Shown here piece after piece: positions 13,276 to 24,115 of a stretch of 64,000 nucleotides of DNA. Numbering within the stretch: the stretch's first letter is position 1; every line of letters starts with the position of its first letter. Position numbers and translations under genes: made by a program. Under the pieces are notes generated by a model. That model had not been told where the DNA came from. It saw only the letters and a list, made by a program, of their open reading frames with translations, and did no database searches. The DNA is from Anoplolepis gracilipes (lineage: Eukaryota; Arthropoda; Insecta; Hymenoptera; Formicidae): assembly GCF_047496725.1 (NCBI RefSeq), contig NW_027328671.1, positions 434,001 to 498,000 on the forward strand. The letters are read 5' to 3'.

Positions 13276-14573
13276 CAGGATGAGGAAAAAGTATGGAAAT
13301 CCTGAAAAATCTCGAAAAATATAAGTTTTATACAAAAATGTTTCATTGTCAGACAAAAGTTGTATGGTTTCAAGAGGGACGTAAGATGGTGTCATTGATT
13401 GGACCTTGAATAGTCACTTGAAGGTCACGTGAAGGTCACTTTCAATTTCTTAAATGGAACATCCCGTTTTTAATTGAACATTCTTATAGCTTGACAGCTT
13501 TCCAAAACACTATAATAAAACTTCTTTTGGTTAACCTTTTCACCGACGCAATTCCTTTTTTAGCGAATTTCTATGATACTTTTGCATGTATATCTTTTTA
13601 TGATTGCTGATCACGAATCTTAAGTCAAATTCCAAAAATTCAAAATTGCGGATCCACTATTCTCATTACTCGATGATTCTGACTGGATATTTTCTTCAAA
13701 ACCTTCTGATCCAATATTATTTGGAATTTCTTCAAATTCTATAATGATATATCTAAACATACATACTATAGGAAAAGTTATAGAATAAACACGATTATTA
13801 TAATATATATAAATATATAAATCGATTGAAAATTAAAAAATCCAAACTGCGAGCGCTACTACTGGGGGATCGGAGTACACGGCAAGGTATTTGTTTATTT
13901 AAAACTTTTCTAATCTGCGAAAAATATATAAAGTATATTTTATACTTAGATATTCGAGAAATGTTCAGCTAAATCTTTAGCAAAAAATGTTGAATACTTA
14001 AAAAAAATCGAACTTTTCCTGAAAAAAAAACATTTTTTTCAAGTTCATTTATTTATAAATAATTACAAATAAATAATTAGTCGCTAAAACCATTAGAGAC
14101 TTATAAAGTATAACTATTTCTACACCAAAAATATATAGAACGATAGTTTTTTTCATCGAATTATGAATTTTTACATTGTAAAAATGAAAAAAGAAAAGGT
14201 GGGAAGTATACCTTCCACCGACGGTGGAAGGGTTAAGAATTTCCTGAGATATTTTAAAGTTTGTCATGATATACTATTTAATATAAAATATGAAATAAAT
14301 GAAAAAAATAAATAGATATTGCCTTACGCCGGATTCAGACTTGGGCGGAAAAGCAGAAAGCAGGAGCCAATCAGAACTCATGATGGAAGTAAACAGTACA
14401 ACGGAAAATTTTTCCAGCACGAGTTCTGATTGGCTTCTGCTTTTCTACTTTCTTCTTTTCCACCAAAGTGTGAATTCTTCCTTAGATGGCCGGATCCTTT
14501 CTCGATTTTGCCTTAGATTTTTTTTCTGTAAAACTTATATTTTTCAGAGTTTCCATACTTTTTCCTCACCGTG
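13276..14573. mobile_element. MITE of the 'GRTGAGGAAAAAGTATG' family, copy 2, with insertions
   Basis: The left end CAGGATGAGGAAAAAGTATGG and the right end CCATACTTTTTCCTCACCG form the same inverted termini as the 2.85-3.29 kb element. At ~1.3 kb this copy is about three times longer. The extra length is AT-rich filler plus a separate hairpin element at 14.33-14.49 kb, consistent with nested insertion. Confidence 0.6.
14330..14490. mobile_element. Hairpin MITE, 'GCAGAAAGCAG...CCAATCAGAACTC' family
   Basis: Arms of about 50 bp (GGAAAAGCAGAAAGCAGGAG and CCAATCAGAACTC) pair with GAGTTCTGATTGGCTTCTGC further on. Other copies are at about 36,965-37,135 and split across the palindrome at 41.76/42.9 kb, where the outer sequence is 'CATTCACACTTTGGCAG'. 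This is a dispersed foldback family. Confidence 0.6.
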
Positions 14574-14982
14574 TATATCGAAACATACATTAAAACATAC
14601 ATAAAGTTATAAATAAGACTTTGACTTGAATTTTATTACAAATTATACATTATCTCAAACGTTTCTTAGACTGGACTTCTTCTCGTTAATGTAATAAATT
14701 ATTGTCAAAATTACATCAATTATAAATACTGCTGCGAGCTCAATCCATATAATTTGTAGTTAAACTGTATGAGACGACAATTATTTACATTAAACATCAT
14801 GACATCATAAATTATTATGAGAACAAGAATGGGCATTATTTTACGAAATGCTGTTTATTAATCTTTATTTAGTTTTTATAACTTATACTTAGTTTACAAT
14901 TTTATAATTAATTTTTGTTTTTATTTCAAATATCTAATGTTCATTGTATAGTTTGTCTACGAATATCACATAAAGTACATAC

Positions 14983-15696
14983 AGAGTGTCTCTCTCTCTC
15001 TCTCTATAAATATCTAAACAAATATCTTGCAACAAGTTGAAATTATGAGAAAGTTTAATAAGAGAAATTTACAGCTTTGAGTTTGCTACAGAATGTAAAA
15101 AATTTTTTTACTCGTGACCTTTTCGAGTTATGAAGGTCATTTTTATTTTTTTCAATGAAACTACTTTATATATAATCTTTTTATATAAATCGACTCCTCA
15201 CAATATTTTGTGTAAAAAGTTATAAGGATCATAATTGATGATTAAAAATTGAATAGTTTACGAGATATTTTATACTTTAATTTTAAGGTTCAAGATAAAT
15301 ATGTGTTTTCTTTATACCAATTGATTCGTTTTATACTGTATAAAAATATTGAGGCAAGATAATAGAAAAATGAATCTTTTACAAAATATTTTGTAGTTTA
15401 TATAAAATTATGTCAAACTATAAAATATCTCAATAAACTATTCAATTTTTGACCATCATACTCTTATACAATAATATTATGTCTAATATTGCAGGAAATC
15501 GATTTATACAAAATTAAGATAATTTTATTTAAAAAATTGAAAATGAAAAGGTTACAAATAAAAAAAATTTACATACACTTTGTAGCAGATTCAAAGCCGT
15601 TCAATTGTTCTTATTAATTTTCTTGTAATTTCTACCAGTTGCCAGAAATATCTCGAAAGCAAATATGCTGGAGCATTTATAGACAGACACCCTGTA
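14983..15696. mobile_element. Foldback element with CAGRGTGTC / GACACCCTG ends
   Basis: The left end CAGAGTGTCTCTC and the right end GACAGACACCCTG are flanked by TA. Internal inverted similarity includes 'TTACAGCTTTGAGTTTGCTAC' against 'GTAGCAGATTCAAAGCCG', and 'AATTGAATAGTTTACGAGATA' against 'TATCTCAATAAACTATTCAAT'. It lies within 25 bp of the stop codon of the first vitellogenin-like gene, so it probably forms part of that gene's 3' flank. Confidence 0.6.
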
Positions 15697-15717
15697 TACA
15701 TGTTATATTTTGTCGTT

Positions 15718-18700
15718 TCAGTTTATGAAGTTGCTTGGTATATCAGTATTAATATTCAGGTCAATCAATTCACCATAAGAAATAGGAGGGAGTTCGCCTT
15801 GTGCGGGATTAATGCTGTCCAAGTTAAGCTGCACTATCTCCTTGAACAAAAGTATTCTATTCATGGAGTCAGTTGGAGGTCGTACTTTCCCATCAAATTC
15901 AGTAAAAACTGTAAACCTATTGTTGATCTGTATTTTACTGACAAATCTCCCCTGGAAAAGAAAATTATAGATAGAATTCAATTAAATTAGAGTGAAGAGT
16001 TCTTAGAGAATTATGACACGAGATATTTTTAAAGAAATATGACATAATAATTTTTTGATGATTGAATTAATAGTGCTAATAGTAAAATGTTATTATTTGT
16101 TTTATTAAAATAATTAGAAGTGGTGCTTCAGCGAAAACTCAACTTTTTTTATATTAATCAATAAAACTACCTATTATAAAAATCAAATATATAAGAGTTT
16201 TTATGAGAGAGCAAGTCATTGTTAAAAAGTTATTAACAAAAAATATATTGTAATTTTTTAAAACCATATACATTTAATACAGCATACTCTTAGCAGATTT
16301 ATTTATTTACGAGTATGTGCAGTTAATCGAACGCGTGGGCGAAAGAGGAGCGAAGCCTCTCCCCCTGTATCCCCACTCTGAAAAGAATAATCTAACCTAA
16401 CTCTATTTCTAGTTTTAAATTAAAATTAGATTCAATTATTCGATCTTTTAACATAAATATAACTAAACTATATAAATATAACTAAAGAGTAAATCATTGC
16501 TGTCACAGATTTTATTATATGTTCAATAAATTGATATTAATGTTGTATTAAGGACAAAACTTGGGAACCATCTCCATCTTCAATGATACCTAATCACAGA
16601 ATGTCTTTCTCAAACATTTGTCTTCTATAAAACTTACATTTTAGCAATTATTGAAGGTAGTAATTTTTAATAACTTACAGTTCCTATATATATATATAAG
16701 AAAGATTTAGTTTTTTCAATAAGAAAATATGTAGAATAGAAAAACAAAAATATATTCACATACCATTTTTAAAATTCCTGATGAGAAATCGACGTATCGC
16801 GGTGGATTAATGCATCCCATTCGGGATTTCTCAATCGAAAGATTCGATATAGGTTTCGTATCATTGGTCATCGGCAACACGTTAAGTTGAAAGTCAATAT
16901 TCTCCTCCTTGACCGTATTTGTCTTGAGTTCTCCACGTGTAATCCTGTATACAGTCGCGCAATTGCCCATCGACGAATTTTCTCTAGCCATGAATTGCGA
17001 CATGCGTTCGATCTTGTGCCGATCAACACCTATACTGAACTGATTGGCGATCTTTCTAAGGACATTCACGACTTCCATACGAGACGGTGGCTCGATTATC
17101 AGACCTTCCACACCACCACGTTCATTAAATTTGATTTCGAATATCTGTTCTGTTTCCACTTCTCGCGTCGTGTTACGATCTCTTCCCAAGTTTACAATCG
17201 TGGAATTCTGCAAATGACAGAAGAGATTGTCCACCGCTTTGGGACGACACTTTAGCTTGGAGATTAGTGTCATGGTTCCAACTGGTTCGTGGGGATCCGT
17301 TTTTATCATGTAGGTCATGTTCAGGTCATATGAATATTCCGGCCCAAATGTCCATTTCGACGTGTCGTTTACGATTACGCTCGCCCCTGATCAAGCAAGA
17401 GAAAATTTAATCAGAAATATGATATAAGAATGTAAAATATTATATTGGAATATTCTTATTTATCCATACATATTTTTAAAAAAGATATTATTAAAAGATA
17501 ATTTTTAGATGTATGTATACAAGGTGTCCGGTAATTGGTAAAAAACCTGCTAATGGCAGATTCTTGAGATCATTTGGAAATGCTTTTCTTCAAAAATATC
17601 GTGGCATCAATAATTTTCGAGTTATAAGCGATTGTAAAAAGACGTTGTTTGCAAACTAAACTTTTTGTAATTAAAAAATTACCAAAACTACATTTTTCAG
17701 TTAATTTCAGATAGAGTTTACTCTAATAGAATTTTAATTTAAGACTTAATTAAACAAAGATATATAATGATACAAATTGGAAACTTGCGAAAAATGATGA
17801 TGTTTCTCGATATTTTCGCTGAGGAAAAATCAACTCCAAATGATCTTAAGGAAGCATTCGCAGTTGCGGGTCGAAAAAAAAGCTTTTTTTGTGAATTTTT
17901 TTCAGTCGAAACTATTGTGTCACTTATTTTGAAATTTCTACATGGTATCAAACAACGTTAAAATTATGTTTCAGGATTTTTTCGTAGAAGAATGTCCCTT
18001 AGTGTCCAAATAACGAGCAATCTCCGAGATAACCCTATTCGGAACTGGAGTAGTCACCGCAAACGAACTTTTTTTTTAGAAGTGCCTTTCGAAGATTGCT
18101 TGTTACTTGGACATTATGAGACAGTCTTCTACAAAAAAATTCTGAAATATAGTTTTAATGTTGTTTGACATCATGTAGAAATTTTAGAATAAGTGACACA
18201 ATAGTTTCGACAGAAAAAATTCCCAAAAAAAAGCTTTTTTTCCGACCCGCAATTGCGGGTGCCCCCTTAAGAATCTGCTATTAACAAGTTTTTCATCAAT
18301 TACCGGACACCTTGTATAAGATGTATATTTTTTCTTTTTTAATTTTTAATTATATAAAATACTTAAATATATGATGCATTTAATCTTTCATAATTTTTTA
18401 AAACTATTTCAGTGAAAAAATATTTAGAAAATTATTAACTGTTAAAATTATTAACTGTAGTTAACTGTAGTTAACGGAATATTATTTCTAGTTCAGATAT
18501 ATCCAAATGACTATATATAATTACAAAACGAGTATATAACTATATATGATTGCATATGACTATATGTGACTATAAAATAAGTGGAATATATATAGTGATA
18601 TAACAGAGCTTTTAAAAAATGACAAACACTTGATAGATTATAGTTGGATCTGATAATTTTTTTTTTATTTTATTCAGGTTGTATATGACCACATTAATTT

Positions 18701-18874
18701 CCAAAATATTAGTGCTATAAAATTATTATTGCGTATTATTATTTAAACATGCATTTATGTTTGAAATAGATTAATGCAACATCATGCCACACATAAGAGG
18801 GAAGAGAATTTAAGCTTGTTTAACTTATTAGTGGCTTACCAACCTAGGAAGAACGGGATTAGGACAACGTTCAT
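15718..18874 (-). CDS. Vitellogenin-like N-domain protein, paralogue A (Vg-like-C type)
   Basis: Proposed exons, minus strand: 18874-18844 (31 nt, start MNVVLIPFFL), 17386-16764 and 15951-15718. They sum to 888 nt (295 residues plus stop). The acceptors are canonical AG and intron 2 opens with GTATGT. The 31-nt exon encodes the signal-peptide core. Exon 2 carries the Vg N-sheet pattern: WTFGPEYSYDLN, KCRPK..D.LFCHLQNS, FEIKFNERGGVEGL and NQFSIGV. Large lipid-transfer vitellogenins continue for more than 1,000 residues; this one stops after the N-sheet, as described for ant Vg-like-C. The donor of exon 1 is odd: the phase-correct site is GTTGGT, with a stronger out-of-phase GTAAGC four bases on. 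Intron 1 contains a complete foldback element. Function (secreted, possibly lipid or ligand binding) is inference. Confidence 0.7.
16290..16430. repeat. Dispersed repeat 'AATCRAACGYGTG...', copy 1
   Basis: Lies in intron 2 of paralogue A. TTAATCGAACGCGTGGGCGA is followed by a CCTCTCCCCC tract and 'AATCTAACCTAAC'. Similar blocks occur near 31,560-31,700 and 33,110-33,290, each with a short GC-rich core and a 'CTAACCTAATCC' stretch. Confidence 0.5.
17521..18316. mobile_element. Foldback MITE with TA flanks (~795 bp) in intron 1 of paralogue A
   Basis: The ends CAAGGTGTCCGGTAATTG and CAATTACCGGACACCTTG form inverted termini with TA outside. Inner arms also pair; for example 'GAAACTATTGTGTCACTTAT' recurs inverted at 18,185-18,215. 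The apparent reading frames on both strands at 17.74-17.96 kb are arm sequence, not genes. Confidence 0.8.
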
Positions 18875-19321
18875 CTCGTAACAACGTAATCCCGCTACAC
18901 GTACGCTGATACTACTCTTCTTACACTCGCAAGCTGCTTTATATCAGAACGTGCTCATAATTTAACAGCATAATGTTCAACAGCGCTCACATCCGTGCTG
19001 AACTCTAGAATGACGCATGTCATGCCTACATTCGACACATGAGTTTGTACTCTTTTACTACACATACACACGTACACGTACGCGCGTTTTGCTGTAGGCG
19101 CGATGAAAAATACGTTCACCGTATACATATTCTGTTTAAAATTCTCTCACAAACTTTAAAGTTGAATATTTCTGCCAAAAATAGTAGAATATTAAAAAAC
19201 CAAAGTGGATATGAAAGAGTACATTTTCAACTTTTATTCTTAAGCTGGGAGAATCAAAAGAATGATTTTTAGATTATGTGCAGCTAACTGAATTTATATT
19301 ACAGTGAAATAATCTTAAAAG

Positions 19322-20052
19322 TCGACATGACTGGCAAAAGATGTTTATTTAATTCTTATAAAATATTACATGACGTTTCGACCCTTGGTTTGGGTCTTCT
19401 TCAGTTCAAGTTCTAAAAAATCGAAAGTTGTCAGAAGAAGACCCAAACCAAGGGTCGAAACGTCATGTAACATTTCATAAGAATTAAATAAACATCTTTT
19501 GCCAGTCAAGTCGATTTTTAAGATTATTTTACTGTTTTTTAAAAAACCACTGGCGACTAGTAATATTTCTATTTTTGTTTTAATTTATATTGTCGACGTA
19601 CTGAAATTTTGGAGCTGAATTTAAAGTGCCAAATGGTATGAAAAAAAATTAGATCTAAAATTTAGTCTTAATACTTGAAAGCTAATATTTTAAGCTTTAA
19701 AATGTTTTTTTTTCATTCTTCTACAATGATCTGTTCGTCTAATAATAAAGTTTAAAAAGAAGTTTTTTGTTTAAAATGGAATAACTTTGCAAGAAAAAAT
19801 TGTACGACAAAAAATAAAAAACGAAATTAAAGCTAAAGGAACATCCTTTTACTTGAAATTAGTTTAGTAAGCCAGAAAAAATCACCTCACTCGGTGCGAT
19901 GCGTTAAAGTTGAGATTTTCATTTCCTTATTTACCTCAAATTCCGCTTCAAAGTCACGCAACTTCAAAAGTGATGAATGTTTGTCATGAGCCCAAGAGCA
20001 TCTCAAAGTAGTTATTTCAAACTTTAATTTGCTTTTTTGTTCATTTCAGTAA
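19322..20052. mobile_element. Second copy of the 12.5-13.2 kb element
   Basis: About 640 bp (19,410-20,050) is nearly identical to 12,560-13,170. The left part (19,322-19,515) is a long palindrome with arms near 80 bp that reads GACGTTTCGACCCTTGG... and back. The outer inverted termini seen in copy 1 are absent here. Confidence 0.7.
19372..19404 (-). ncRNA. Hammerhead-ribozyme-like core motif in a foldback arm
   Basis: On the minus strand the sequence reads CTGAAGA, then GACCC / AAACCAA / GGGTC (a five-base-pair stem with a loop), then GAAACGTC. That matches the conserved hammerhead core CUGANGA-stem II-GAAA with an adjacent GUC. The opposite arm of the palindrome (19,436-19,468) has the same elements but CAGAAGA in place of CTGAAGA. 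Stems I and III are not obvious, so activity is unproven. Confidence 0.4.
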
Positions 20053-20309
20053 GAATTAAATATTAAAAATAGAACACTCTATTTTTAATTACATATTTTT
20101 ATAACTTACTTCGACAGCTTTCCAAAACACTATAATAAAGCTTCGTTTGGTTAAGAATTTTCGGAGATATTTTAAAGTTTGTTATGATACTTTTTAATAT
20201 AAAATATGAAATAAATGGAAAAAATTAATAAATCTTGCCTTAGAATCTGGCGATCCTTCCTCGATCTTGCCTTAGATTCTTTTTCCGTAAGACTTATATT
20301 TTTCGAGAT

Positions 20310-20343
20310 TTTTCATGGTTTTCATACTTTTTTCTCACCCTGT
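20310..20343. repeat. Right terminus of the 'GTGAG(A/G)AAAAAGTATG' MITE family
   Basis: 'TTTTCATACTTTTTTCTCACCCTG' with a preceding 'GAGATTTTTCATGG' matches the right ends of the 2.85-3.29 and 13.28-14.57 kb copies. The matching left end is not obvious, so this copy appears truncated or interrupted by the element at 19.3-20.05 kb. Confidence 0.5.
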
Positions 20344-20454
20344 ATGTATGCGTATCATAAATGATGAATATAATATAAAGAGAGCTTCTTAATATTTTTT
20401 TAGTAATACTTAATATATTATTATAATTAATTATATCAGAATAAGGAATATATA

Positions 20455-20457
<3 letters not shown>

Positions 20458-20506
<49 letters not shown>

Positions 20507-20911
20507 ATATATATATATATATACAAGGTGTAACTAAAAAAATATATATGATATATAATGGCAGATTCTCTGACCAATTTGGAGACGATTTTTCCTCAGC
20601 AAAAATGTTGAAAAAGGTCATTATTTTTTGCATACTTCCAATTTTTGTCATTACATATCTTTTTAACTAAGCCTCAAATAAAAATTTTATTTAGGTAAAC
20701 TATACCTGAAATTAACTGAAGAATGTAAATATGTTAGTCTTTTAACTCTAAAATATTTAATTTGCGAGAAACCCATTTTAAATAACTTATAACTCTAAAA
20801 TTATTGATTTCTCAACATTTTTGCTAAGGAAAAATCGTCTCCAAATTGTCCAAAGCATCCGTCATTATATGCCATATATGTTTTTTTAGTTACACCCTGT
20901 ATATATATATA

Positions 20912-20964
<53 letters not shown>

Positions 20965-20965
20965 T
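20458..20965. mobile_element. TA microsatellites flanking a ~385-bp foldback MITE
   Basis: TA runs at about 20,458-20,521 and 20,920-20,957 surround a foldback element (about 20,524-20,901). Its ends are CAAGGTGTAACTAAAAAAAT and ATTTTTTTAGTTACACCCTG-like, with TA outside. Inner arms contain 'CAATTTGGAGACGATTTTTC' and its inverted partner. No coding sequence. Confidence 0.75.
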
Positions 20966-21402
20966 TAAGCTAACTAAATTATTTTATGACACTGTATGAA
21001 ATAAAATTGAAGTTCTCTAGAAGGGGCGCTGCTTCTTGCTAAGCACTGTTCGCCTTACTACCAGTGATTGTGTTTGCTACGAAGAGAATTATGTAATTTA
21101 ATTTCATTTAAGACTCGTGCGTAACGAGACTTATGCAGCGCTTAACAAATCTCCAAGAAATGTGCGTTAGTCAGTCTTTTATTATATTATCGCGTTTAAT
21201 AATCTGATCATAAATGCATTTGATAATATAATTTTATTTATCCTTACATATCATTTAATAATCGACGCTATCTCGGCGATATCTCTAATCACAAAAAACG
21301 GAAATGTTACTATTACAATATGTTGTTTATTTAACTGATTAGTATCTTATTTTAGGTCACTAATTTTCGTACGTATTTTAATACACGATTTCCGAGATTT
21401 TT

Positions 21403-23206
21403 TTAATATGACGAATTTTCTACGTCTTCCGGAATGGCTTTCAGATTTGAGAAGGCGAATAAACTTGTTGAGGCTGGATTTGGTATCTCTGGTACTGAAG
21501 ATTGGGCAAGATCTATTCGCTTCAATTTTAGACTTATATTCTGGTGAGGTCGCATAATTCGGGATTTGTTCGCTGTTTTCATTATACCCTCTGATATCGT
21601 ATAGGATATAAATTTGTCCTTTGAGATTGTAATGAAACTCGCGGAAGTAGTCTAAAACAAAAGAGAAGAGAGAGATTTAAGTGAAACATGTGTATTGTGG
21701 CGACAATGTAATGTGCTTTAACAGTTATATTGGTGAGTGAAAAATTATAACATTGATATTACGTTACTGTTGCTTTGTATTTACTAGGGGTATTGTTAAA
21801 GAAGTTTTTTTTTTAAGTAAATCATTCAATTGTAATATTAGATTTTCAAAGAAATTTTGGATTTTTAAAAAGTAAATTATTTTATTTAAGATATCAAAGA
21901 ACAGCTTTGAAAGATTTTCAATAAAATAAATATTGAAAAAAAGAAAAAACATTAATGACATTTACATCTTATACTGTTTGTGCTTTATGTTGGATACAAT
22001 TATACTCTAGAAAAAATTTTCTGTCAATTATCGTACCATATCCATATAAATTTCTCCGTCATCACGACTGTAATCCTCATGATTTCCGAAAAAATATATT
22101 GTCCTTCGTGGACATTTCTTTGGCTGTCGCGTTTTTTCCACTCGAACCCTTTCAACTACAGGATGCGCGAGGTCATCACTTGGCAGAAATCCGATCTCGA
22201 AATTATCGCTCTTCTCATCAGAATCATCATTCTCCTCAGAATCTGGACCTCCACGGGTAACTTTAACATCGACCTCACAGTGACCCACTGTTGAATTTTC
22301 CATTATAGTGAACCTGTTGCGACGTTCTTGCATTTCGAACCCGATATTCAGCTGACTGACTATAACCTTAATCATGTCGAGTCTCCATCTGGGAATCGTT
22401 CTGTACACCACTAAGTTCTCGATACCTCTCGGATTAAATCTGATTTCAAAGGGTTCCTCGCCCACGAATTTATATCTCGTAGGCACAAAGTCTCTCGCGT
22501 TTGAACATCGATTGTTCTTCGGATCGGGACGTTTGATCTGGGAGTTCTGAAAGTGGCAGTTGAGAGTATCGTGTCCCTTGGGTCGGCATTTAAGTTCGGT
22601 GGCAATTATAGAACAGAAATTATCGTTCTCGCGGACAATATTACTCAAGGACATATTTACGAGAACGTCATAAGTGCATTCTGGACCATACATCGTCCAT
22701 TTTGACTGTTGATCATCGACGGCGACGTTTGCGGCTATGAAATGATAAAAGATAATTAGTGGAGATATAAGATCACAATTGATAAAAGACGATTGCAATT
22801 ATTAGAGATGAGCTTTGATAAACATTATATTTATTATAGATTTAATAATATTAAATATTGCAAAAATTAGAAAGAGAAAAACTTAAGATTTTACAATTAA
22901 GATGGTAATCTTTCAAATGTTTAAAAATAATTATATATATATATATGCAAAAAATAAAGGTTGATAATACAGATTAGTTAATAAAATAATGATATTGACA
23001 TAAACAAAATTAGCACAAAAAAAACGTTAAATTTTGCAAGATAAAAGTGTGTAAACAAAAGATAGAAATAAATGAGTTATGAATTTAAAATATTATTTTA
23101 TCTCCATTAAGCAAAGAATAGATATTAGTGATTCACAGTAGTTCATAGTGATTAACATAAATGTTAAGAACGTACCTAAAAAAAATGGTAGAATTGTCAC
23201 CAACAT
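21403..23206 (-). CDS. Vitellogenin-like N-domain protein, paralogue B (Vg-like-C type)
   Basis: Proposed exons: 23206-23176 (31 nt, MLVTILPFFL), 22734-22037 and 21651-21403 (TAA). They total 978 nt (325 residues plus stop). Donors are GTACGT and GTACGA; acceptors are CATAG and TTTAG. The last exon has no initiator Met, so simple ORF scans miss it. It is supported by phase, by a closed frame after the acceptor, and by similarity to the last exon of paralogue C (ISLKLKRIDLAQSSVPEIP against VRLRLESIQPAESEPPAV). Exon 2 shows WTMYGPECTYDVLVNMSL, ELKCRPKGHDTLNCHFQNSQ, FEIRFNPRGIENLVVYRTIP and DMIKVIVSQLNIGFEMQ. The pattern 'DMIK.IVSQL' is characteristic of vitellogenin N-sheets. An acidic insert (SEENDDSDEKSD) is specific to this copy. 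It is closer to paralogue A than to C. Probably secreted; the role is unknown. Confidence 0.75.
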
Positions 23207-23789
23207 AGTCAATACCTTTTCTTTGACTGATGCTTCTGTCTGCCGTCCGTCTTCTCTTTATATGAGATGGATAACTTGATTTATAATCCGTCTCCTTGAA
23301 AATAATTGTCCTGTATCATTTCCGTCTAGATATTTCCGTCTACAGATTCTCTTACAGATATCTTCTGTATTAGTTGTGTGATTGCGTTGCCTTCATACTT
23401 AAGACTTTGACAATTCCATAATCATGATCATTTCACAAGTGTCAGCAAGGTTTAGACGTAATTGATAAATTTACTGTTCGTTGCATCTTCATTCGTGTAT
23501 GTTAAGTTTGTTAACGGATATTTTTTATATATATTTTTAAAAATTTAATAAAAATTTTTTATCAAAATAATATTATATTTTATCAACCTTATCATATATT
23601 TTAAGAAATATATCGACGATAATAGAGAGTTTGCACGATTTTGAAAAACAATTGCATTTTATAATTTATATATAGTTTTAAATGTAATTATATTTTTCGT
23701 ATTTTTTAATGCAAATTAAGCGAGAAAATCAATAATAAAAATTACATTATTTGAAATTGTCGAATACGATCCGGCAGCGACCGAGTCCT

Positions 23790-24115
23790 CCCGGACGCGA
23801 TGTGACATTATAGTGCAATATCTGCATTCGGGGAGACGCTAATAGCGCTAAATAGTGTGAAATAGCGTCTCCTCAAACCTAACCAATATATACAGTGACA
23901 ACACTATTTTTATTTATTAAAATATCCAGTTATTGTAAAAATGGGCAAAAGTAACAAGTATAAAACCTGTTTTGTACCTCTATGTAAAAGTACAACAATT
24001 AAAACACCCAATAAATTGTTTTTCTTTGTACCTCGAGATCAAGAATGACCGAATATTGCAATACAGAATACAGAAAACAAACGTTTGAAACTATTGCACT
24101 GTGACGTCACGCACT
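23790..24115 (+). mobile_element. Small THAP-bearing DNA element remnant
   Basis: An ORF at 23,941-24,048 encodes 35 residues with the start of a THAP zinc finger: CFVPLCKS, then KTPNKLFFFVPRD, ending in TGA. The left flank 'GATGTGACATTATAGTGCAATA' and the inverted right flank 'TATTGCACTGTGACGTCAC' look like short inverted termini. THAP domains are the DNA-binding domains of P-element-type transposases, so this is probably a deleted P-like element. Its boundaries are tentative. Confidence 0.45.

Noticed and set aside
21955..22605. Plus- and minus-strand frames overlapping vitellogenin-like exon 2 of paralogue B
   Set aside because: Shadows of the real exon; the family motifs lie only in the chosen frame.
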